Of a stretch of 18,975 nucleotides of DNA, positions 14,589-18,975 are shown piece after piece; position 1 is the first letter of the stretch, and each line of letters begins with the position of its first letter. The stretch spans positions 1 to 18,975 of the forward strand of contig DJVG01000066.1 of the NCBI GenBank assembly GCA_002441095.1, written 5' to 3'. Made by a program: the position numbers and the translations under genes. The notes under the pieces were generated by a model. The model did not search any database, was not told where the DNA came from, and saw nothing but the letters and a program-made list of their open reading frames with translations. The stretch is from Elusimicrobia bacterium UBA6262 (lineage in GTDB: Bacteria > CAYTYR01 > UBA6262).

Positions 14589-14789
14589 TCATATATTTGG
14601 TGGCAAGGCGCTTTTTTTGGGAAAAACCAGCCAGCAAATAAGATAAATAACTACGCCGCCGCCCCAGACTAAAGCCAAAATCACAAATATTATCCTGACA
14701 ATAGTCGGGTCAATACCAAAATACTCAGCTAGCCCCCCGCATACTCCACCAATCTTCTTGTCTGTCTCTGACCGATATAATCTTTTCAT
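14589..14789 (-). CDS. PspC-domain inner-membrane protein
   Basis: 66 aa. The PspC pattern is clear: KRLYRSETDKKIGGVCGG, LAEYFGIDPTIVRIIF and a single hydrophobic helix ending in LICWLVFP. PspC-domain proteins belong to envelope-stress (phage-shock) responses and often sense or relay membrane damage. The ATG at 14789 is preceded by AAGGAA about 6 nt upstream; the longer GTG frame to 14810 would translate that ribosome site, so I rejected it. It follows the outer-membrane barrel gene by only 23 nt, an arrangement consistent with an envelope-related operon. No pspA, pspB or pspF is present in the window. Confidence 0.92.
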   Translation of the reverse strand: MKRLYRSETDKKIGGVCGGLAEYFGIDPTIVRIIFVILALVWGGGVVIYLICWLVFPKKSALPPNI

Positions 14790-14812
14790 ATATGTTTCCT
14801 TTCCCCACACTA

Positions 14813-15700
14813 TTAAAATACCAGGGCGGGACCAGCCATAATGAATAAATTGGTTTCGTATTTATCCCTGAAATAATCAATCTTGGCAGAGACACCAAAT
14901 TTTCGGCTGAAAAAGAAATCTATCCGGTTGCGCAGAGTATAATAGGTTTTGGCTCCGCTTTTCAAACGGTAATATACTTTAGTGTCCAGTTTCAGGAAAT
15001 GGTGCAAGTCCAGCTCGATCTTGGCTCCCAGGCTCAGGTAATCCAGGTTCACGGTACTTTCCGCTTCAAAACCGAAGCGGTTCGAAGCTCCGACCCTGAC
15101 ACCGGGAGAACTGATTATGGCTCTCACTTTTTCATTGAAATACCCGGCAAACGGGGTCAGCTTAATTTTTACCAGCTCATTAGGTATAAGATCATCAAAT
15201 ACTACGCCAGCAGTTGCGTGAGTGCTCATTATATCATTAAAAGCATCCAGCGATACCAAACCCGGGACATCGGCAGATGAAAGCTGTGAATACAAGCTGA
15301 TATTCTCAATAGCCAAGCCGACAGTCGGCTGCATCCCGTGACAGCGGTTAAAGAAATAATTCCCATGCCAAAGTAACCCGCGCTCGCTGACCGCGGCAGA
15401 ATCATTGCGGTGCCCGGTGGCTCCCAGCACGATGCGGGGAGAGATATAGACCAGGTCAAAGCCATAGATCGGGCTTTCGTCAATAAATGTCTGCCTTTCA
15501 TTCGTTCCCGGATTGACGAACATCACTTTATTCTTGACCCAGCCAGCCATCGGGGAAAAAATAAACATCGGCTTCATTTCTGTTTCCCCGGCATAACTCA
15601 AGCAAGACCAGAATGATCCGGTCAATATTAACACTATGACTACTGCTATTTTGAGTGAATTGATCATATTATTGCGCTTTATTCCCATAACCAACTTCAT
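14813..15700 (-). CDS. Probable outer-membrane beta-barrel protein
   Basis: Up to 295 aa. A signal peptide is visible around residues 12-37, with core SLKIAVVIVLILTGSFW and a likely cut after SYA. The mature part is rich in alternating strands (for example YGFDLVYISPRIVLGATG, VKIKLTPFAGYF, YLSLGAKIELDL, TKVYYRLKSG, KFGVSAKIDYF) and ends in LVF; a terminal Phe is the usual outer-membrane insertion signal. I expect roughly 10-12 strands. No family was recognised. Start choice is uncertain: the ATG at 15700 overlaps the preceding 26-aa frame by 4 nt, while in-frame ATGs at residues 5 and 12 would give a more normal signal peptide. It precedes the PspC gene by 23 nt. Confidence 0.78.
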   Translation of the reverse strand: MKLVMGIKRNNMINSLKIAVVIVLILTGSFWSCLSYAGETEMKPMFIFSPMAGWVKNKVMFVNPGTNERQTFIDESPIYGFDLVYISPRIVLGATGHRNDSAAVSERGLLWHGNYFFNRCHGMQPTVGLAIENISLYSQLSSADVPGLVSLDAFNDIMSTHATAGVVFDDLIPNELVKIKLTPFAGYFNEKVRAIISSPGVRVGASNRFGFEAESTVNLDYLSLGAKIELDLHHFLKLDTKVYYRLKSGAKTYYTLRNRIDFFFSRKFGVSAKIDYFRDKYETNLFIMAGPALVF

Positions 15701-15777
15701 ACCCGCATTGAAGGTGGCCGTATCTTACAACCCCCGCAATACGCCACCAATTCCTTATCCGCTACAATTTCTTTCAT
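15697..15777 (-). pseudogene. 26-aa Cys-containing ORF, possible DUF3795 remnant
   Basis: Short frame of 26 residues beginning MKEIVADKELVAYCGGC and ending in PPSMRV. The opening resembles the N-terminus of Cys-rich DUF3795-type proteins (K-L-I-A-Y-C-G-x-x-C), which normally run past 100 residues with many more cysteines. Here the frame stops soon after the second cysteine, so it may be the broken end of such a gene. An AGGA lies about 9 nt before the ATG, and the stop overlaps the ATG of the outer-membrane gene, so translation is possible. The family call is from memory of the motif and may be wrong. Confidence 0.35.
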
Positions 15778-15792
15778 TGTAATCAATCCTTT

Positions 15793-15933
15793 TTAAACCT
15801 TTTTATATACTACTTTACCATTCTCCCAGATAGCTAATGGCCGCCCGGTTTCTTTGTGTCTTTTTACAACTCCTTGAATAGCTTTTTTAAATGCGTCTAT
15901 AGCTTTCTTCTCTAAAGTTAATCGTTTCTTCAT
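15793..15933 (-). CDS. Candidate antitoxin for the zeta-like toxin
   Basis: 46 aa. The frame begins MKKRLTLEKKAIDAFKKAI and ends in AIWENGKVVYKKV. It is lysine-rich with a predicted N-terminal amphipathic helix and a short C-terminal strand pair around the WENGKVVY motif. Its ATG lies 2 nt after the toxin stop, and its ribosome site (GAGGTG) overlaps the last toxin codons, so the two are co-translated. Small proteins ending in a W-x-x-G-K-V-V motif are, as I recall, often found next to zeta-like kinases. The toxin-first order is the reverse of classical epsilon-zeta modules. The coding call is good; antitoxin function is inferred from position only. Confidence 0.68.
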   Translation of the reverse strand: MKKRLTLEKKAIDAFKKAIQGVVKRHKETGRPLAIWENGKVVYKKV

Positions 15934-15935
15934 GG

Positions 15936-16511
15936 TCACCTCGCTAATTTTTGAAAATTCTTAAATGCGTCTCCGTCAACCACTTCTATATCCGCGCCTT
16001 TACCTTTTGCTATTATAGTATGCGCTGTTTTTGAATTATCAAATAATAACCAGGAATCAAACAAAGGCCTATAAAGATTAAAAAAATTATAAATACCCCG
16101 GGTGAATCGCCGCCGAACATCTTCGGCAGGAACATTATGGCCGCCTTCAGCCACTCGCCCCTTAATACGAGCAATTGCTAATTCTGGATTTGGTATCCAG
16201 AGAAAGTAAAGATGCAAAGCATAATCCTTAGATTTTAAATGCTCGAGCTTATTCACATACAACTTACCGGATAAGGTTGTCTCAAAACCAAAATCTACAC
16301 CCCGCGCGGCATATTCATCAATCTGCTGCAGCACCAGCTTGCCAGCCTTAATAGCCGCAGTTCGTGGCTCAAAAGGAGACAACCCTTGCGCAATAAGATC
16401 GGCGTTTACAAAGTTCGGACAGTGAACGTACTCCGGCAAAAACTGTCTGGCAAAAGTCGTCTTACCTGACCCATTCGGCCCAGCTATTATATAAACATTC
16501 TTAGTTTTCAA
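15936..16511 (-). CDS. Zeta-toxin-like P-loop kinase
   Basis: 191 aa. Walker A GPNGSGKTT spans 11-19; FETTLSG at 76-82 provides the conserved acidic residue (E77); NADLI (D38) corresponds to the catalytic-base region; RVAEGGHNVP at 119-128 and RRRFTRG at 133-139 form the lid with Arg/Lys residues. Zeta toxins phosphorylate UDP-N-acetylglucosamine and block cell-wall synthesis; this chromosomal branch is often annotated only as a zeta-toxin family or AAA ATPase. The start is TTG at 16511 with GAGGAA 5-6 nt upstream. Two palindromes 23-55 nt upstream could be the operator of an autoregulated module. A 46-aa gene follows immediately. Substrate and toxicity are unproven. Confidence 0.85.
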   Translation of the reverse strand: MKTKNVYIIAGPNGSGKTTFARQFLPEYVHCPNFVNADLIAQGLSPFEPRTAAIKAGKLVLQQIDEYAARGVDFGFETTLSGKLYVNKLEHLKSKDYALHLYFLWIPNPELAIARIKGRVAEGGHNVPAEDVRRRFTRGIYNFFNLYRPLFDSWLLFDNSKTAHTIIAKGKGADIEVVDGDAFKNFQKLAR

Positions 16512-16533
16512 TATATTTCCTCATATTTTCGCT

Positions 16534-16566
16534 TTCCACTTCCGAAGTGGAACGTCGGTTAACCGA
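16534..16566. promoter_or_regulatory. Two adjacent palindromes upstream of the toxin gene
   Basis: A perfect 19-nt inverted repeat (TTCCACTTC and its complement around one base, 16534-16552) is followed by a perfect 12-bp palindrome TCGGTTAACCGA (16555-16566). They lie 23-55 nt before the toxin TTG start. This is where an autoregulatory operator of a toxin-antitoxin operon would be expected, but no convincing -35/-10 pair was found around them. The rest of the 16512-16747 gap has no gene; it holds these palindromes, a possible RAYT-type end (16691-16714) and a heptamer array. Confidence 0.5.
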
Positions 16567-16719
16567 ACCTCAACCTATCCACCCAACAAGATTGGCGGAC
16601 TCCCTATGGTCGCGCGGTGGAAAGACGGTTTATCAATACCTTTTCAAAATCCATTATCAAATCCCTTGTTTATTACAATTGCTATCTCCCAATTCAAGGA
16701 CTGACCCCGTTACTTTCGC

Positions 16720-16746
16720 GCTATACGCCATCCGCTATACGCTATC
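16720..16746. repeat. Four GCTATAC-type heptamers, single arm
   Basis: Plus strand: GCTATAC, GCCATCC, GCTATAC and GCTATC start at 16720, 16727, 16734 and 16741 in 7-bp register, ending 1 nt before the leuC stop codon. The unit is the reverse complement of the TAGCG-type heptamer at 7117, so the two loci share a repeat family. Confidence 0.75.
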
Positions 16747-16747
16747 T

Positions 16748-18007
16748 TTATAGCTCTTCCGGGCTCGCAATACGGCCCAGCACAGCAGAAGCTGCGGCAA
16801 CAGCGGGATTCGACAGATACACTTCACTCTGCGGATCCCCCATCCTGCCCACAAAATTCCTATTAGTCGTCGCCAGCGCTCTCTCGCCTTTGGCCAGTAT
16901 GCCCATATGCCCACCCAGGCACGGCCCGCAGGTCGGCGTGGAAATAGCTGCGCCAGCATCCATGAATATCTTGAACAGCCCTTCATCCATCGCCTGCCGC
17001 CATACTTCCTGCGTCGCCGGGATGACAATGAGCCGTAAATATTTATGTACTTTCTGTCCTTTGATGACATCAGCAGCCAACTGCAGGTCCTCGATGCGGC
17101 CATTGGTACAAGAGCCGATCACCACCTGGTCAATCGTGACTTTACCAACTTTGGAAATAGGTTTCACGTTACTTGGTAGATGCGGAAACGCTACCATTGG
17201 TTCCATTTTTGTGACATCATATTCTTTAGTCTCTACATAGTGGGCAGTTTTGTCGCTTTCATAAGTTTCATACGGCTCTTTGGCTCTTTTTTCCACATAC
17301 TTAAGCGTAGTTTCATCTACTGCCATGATACCATTCTTGCCGCCGGCTTCAATAGCCATGTTGCACATAGTGAACCGGTCTGACATGGGCAGGCCGTCAA
17401 TAGTATCGCCGCAGAATTCCATCGAGCGATAGAGCGCGCCATCGACTCCGATATCACCAATAGTATGCAGGATCAGGTCTTTGCCGCCGACCCACTTTGG
17501 CAGTTTACCGCGATAGATGAATTTCATGGCTTCAGGCACTTTGAACCAGCATTCGCCGGTGATCATAACCGCTGCTAGGTCAGTACTGCCGACACCTGTA
17601 GAGAATGCGCCCATCGCGCCATAGGTACAGGTATGCGAATCCGCGCCAATAATGACTTGGCCTGGCAGGACGATGCCCTGCTCTGGCAGGAGCGCGTGCT
17701 CCACGCCCATCTCGCCAACTTCAAAATAGTATTTCAGCTTCTGTTCTTTGGCAAATTCGCGCAGGATCTTGACCTGTTCGGCTGACTTGATATCTTTGCA
17801 GGGAGTAAAATGATCAGGGACAAGCACTACCTTGTCTTTGTCAAATACTCGCTTAGCTTTGGCTCTTTTGAATTCGCTGATAGCAATCGGCGCGGTGACG
17901 TCATTGCCGAGAGCAATGTCCACTTTGGCCTGTATCAGTTCACCGGCATGCACTTCTTCCTTGCCGCAGTGCGCTGCTAAGATTTTCTCTGTTATGGTCA
18001 TTGGCAT
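16748..18007 (-). CDS. leuC: 3-isopropylmalate dehydratase large subunit
   Basis: 419 aa, the length of the shorter archaeal/bacterial LeuC type. It carries the 4Fe-4S cluster on C300 (GSCTNGR), C360 and C363 (PTCGPCLGG). GADSHTCTYGAMG at 121-133 and VPDHFTPC at 63-70 are further aconitase-family signatures. With LeuD it converts 2-isopropylmalate to 3-isopropylmalate. GGAG lies about 10 nt before the ATG at 18007; MTITEKIL at residue 3 is an alternative start. It follows leuA after a 166-bp gap occupied by an octamer inverted array. leuD is not adjacent but 2.5 kb downstream. Homoaconitase is a possible alternative, made unlikely by the leu neighbours. Confidence 0.95.
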   Translation of the reverse strand: MPMTITEKILAAHCGKEEVHAGELIQAKVDIALGNDVTAPIAISEFKRAKAKRVFDKDKVVLVPDHFTPCKDIKSAEQVKILREFAKEQKLKYYFEVGEMGVEHALLPEQGIVLPGQVIIGADSHTCTYGAMGAFSTGVGSTDLAAVMITGECWFKVPEAMKFIYRGKLPKWVGGKDLILHTIGDIGVDGALYRSMEFCGDTIDGLPMSDRFTMCNMAIEAGGKNGIMAVDETTLKYVEKRAKEPYETYESDKTAHYVETKEYDVTKMEPMVAFPHLPSNVKPISKVGKVTIDQVVIGSCTNGRIEDLQLAADVIKGQKVHKYLRLIVIPATQEVWRQAMDEGLFKIFMDAGAAISTPTCGPCLGGHMGILAKGERALATTNRNFVGRMGDPQSEVYLSNPAVAAASAVLGRIASPEEL

Positions 18008-18041
18008 AAACTTGGAACTCCTTAGTAAGATTAAAACGGTT

Positions 18042-18152
18042 ATCAGGTGATCAGGTTACCAGGTTGTGGGTATCAGGATACCAGGATATCAGTATTACCT
18101 GTTAACCTGATATTCTGATTCCCTTCCCTCTGATTTCCTGATTCCCTGATAT
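18042..18152. repeat. Octamer inverted-array element, copy 2 (ATCAGG type)
   Basis: Plus strand: ATCAGG/ACCAGG units start at 18042, 18050, 18058, then after a 14-bp step at 18072, 18080, 18088. Inverse CCTG/TCTG units start at 18098, 18106, 18114, then after a 15-bp step at 18129, 18137, 18145. The plan (3+3 forward, 3+3 inverted, one longer step inside each arm) equals that of the element at 8361. It lies between the leuA stop and leuC start. Confidence 0.88.
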
Positions 18153-18173
18153 ACGCTTTTGAAATCTAATTTG

Positions 18174-18975
18174 CTATTTATTTTTCATTGCCTGCGGGCT
18201 CAGTAACCGGTTCACCGCGTTCAGATAAGCCTTGGCGCTGGCTTCAATAACATCAGTGGAAGCGCCCTGACCAGTCACGACATGCCCTTTATTATCAGAA
18301 ACCCGGATGATCACTTCACCCTGCGCATCTTGCCCGCCGCTGACCGCACGGATGCTGTATTCCATCAGCTTGCATTTCAGTCCGGTAATACGGTCAATAG
18401 CTTTATAGGTAGCATCCACCGGACCGTCACCAGATGAAGCTTCCTGGATAACCTTATCGCCTTTACGCAGGCGGATAGTCGCGGTAGGTATGGTCTGGCT
18501 GCCGCTGACCGTGTGAATATAGTCCAGCTTATAAACAGGTATTACCTGGGAGATCTCATCCTCAACGATAGCCACGAGGTCTTCATCAAAGATCTCTTTT
18601 TTCTTGTCAGCCAGGACTTTAAATCTTTCGGATATCTTGTCCAGGTCTTTTTCCTTAAAAGTATACCCCAGGGAATTGAGACGCTGCTTCAGGGCATGAC
18701 GGCCAGAATGTTTGCCCAGGACCAGTCCTGAACCCTGCCAGCCGATACTCTTGGCATCCATGATCTCATAGGTGCTCTTATCAGCCATCACGCCATGCTG
18801 GTGAATGCCAGCCTCATGCGCAAAAGCATTGGCTCCGACGATAGCTTTGTTCGGCTGTACCGGGATACCGGTCAGCGAACTTACCATCCGCGAGGTCTTG
18901 TAAATTTCTTTGGTCTCAACATCTGTATACGCATTGAACAGGTCTTTCCTGGTCTTGATCGCCATGACGATCTCT
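18174..18975 (-). CDS. leuA: 2-isopropylmalate synthase, C-terminal part
   Basis: About 267 residues visible; the frame is open at the right edge, so the catalytic barrel is mostly missing. The enzyme condenses acetyl-CoA with 2-ketoisovalerate, the first committed reaction of leucine synthesis. Visible parts are the end of the catalytic/linker region (GANAFAHEAGIHQHGV, then LVLGKHSGRHALKQRL and LNSLGYTF) and the C-terminal LeuA dimer domain that binds leucine for feedback inhibition, from about KLDYIHTVSG through GDGPVDATYKAIDRI to the end. Citramalate and homocitrate synthases share these motifs; the full leuCDB set makes leucine the best reading. An internal ATG at 18965 is not the start. 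Confidence 0.93.
   Translation of the reverse strand, partial: EIVMAIKTRKDLFNAYTDVETKEIYKTSRMVSSLTGIPVQPNKAIVGANAFAHEAGIHQHGVMADKSTYEIMDAKSIGWQGSGLVLGKHSGRHALKQRLNSLGYTFKEKDLDKISERFKVLADKKKEIFDEDLVAIVEDEISQVIPVYKLDYIHTVSGSQTIPTATIRLRKGDKVIQEASSGDGPVDATYKAIDRITGLKCKLMEYSIRAVSGGQDAQGEVIIRVSDNKGHVVTGQGASTDVIEASAKAYLNAVNRLLSPQAMKNK

Noticed and set aside
16620..16680. Promoter for the toxin-antitoxin module
   Set aside because: Candidate boxes such as TTGTAA with TAATGG have poor matches or wrong spacing, so no promoter was called.

Overview
All supported genes in this window lie on the minus strand, so transcription runs from high to low coordinates. The set suggests a Gram-negative, probably uncultured bacterium. 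A predicted outer-membrane barrel with a terminal Phe, PAS histidine-kinase and GGDEF signalling, leucine and aspartate-family amino-acid synthesis, mid-range GC and mixed ATG/GTG/TTG starts all fit this. The style, including short-period repeats in the gaps, resembles candidate-phylum genomes such as Omnitrophota, but that placement is a low-confidence guess from memory.

Layout from the right edge in transcription order: (1) leuA (C-terminal part only) and leuC. (2) A block separating leuC from leuD: a zeta-toxin-like kinase with a 46-aa candidate antitoxin behind it, a 26-aa Cys-containing fragment, an outer-membrane-barrel candidate, a PspC-domain protein and a small membrane protein. (3) leuD, a small secreted protein and a small membrane protein, closed by a perfect 29-nt palindrome. 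(4) A good sigma70-type promoter, then leuB, asd, an EcfT-type transporter subunit, a TIM-barrel-like protein of unknown function, a HIT-family protein and an iron-type alcohol dehydrogenase. (5) A tightly coupled set with overlapping reading frames: REC-GGDEF response regulator, DEDDh exonuclease fused to a WYL-like domain, GAF-GGDEF diguanylate cyclase and SAM hydroxide adenosyltransferase, followed after a repeat array by a flavin reductase. (6) A near-consensus promoter and a structured leader, then a soluble histidine kinase with five PAS domains that runs off the left edge.

Functionally, leuA, leuC, leuD and leuB cover the leucine branch from 2-ketoisovalerate to 2-ketoisocaproate, and asd feeds lysine, threonine and methionine synthesis. 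The left third is signalling: two putative c-di-GMP synthases, a nuclease with a ligand-binding-type domain, and a kinase carrying two PAS domains with the same cysteine motif.

The most unusual feature is in the gaps. Many intergenic regions hold degenerate tandem repeats with a 7-, 8- or 16-bp period, and five of the arrays reverse orientation in the middle to form long imperfect inverted repeats. Two of them, between the HIT gene and the alcohol dehydrogenase and between leuA and leuC, share one architecture: 3+3 units of an ATCAGG-type octamer followed by 3+3 inverted units, with the same half-block gaps. No tRNA, rRNA, CRISPR array or intact insertion sequence was seen.
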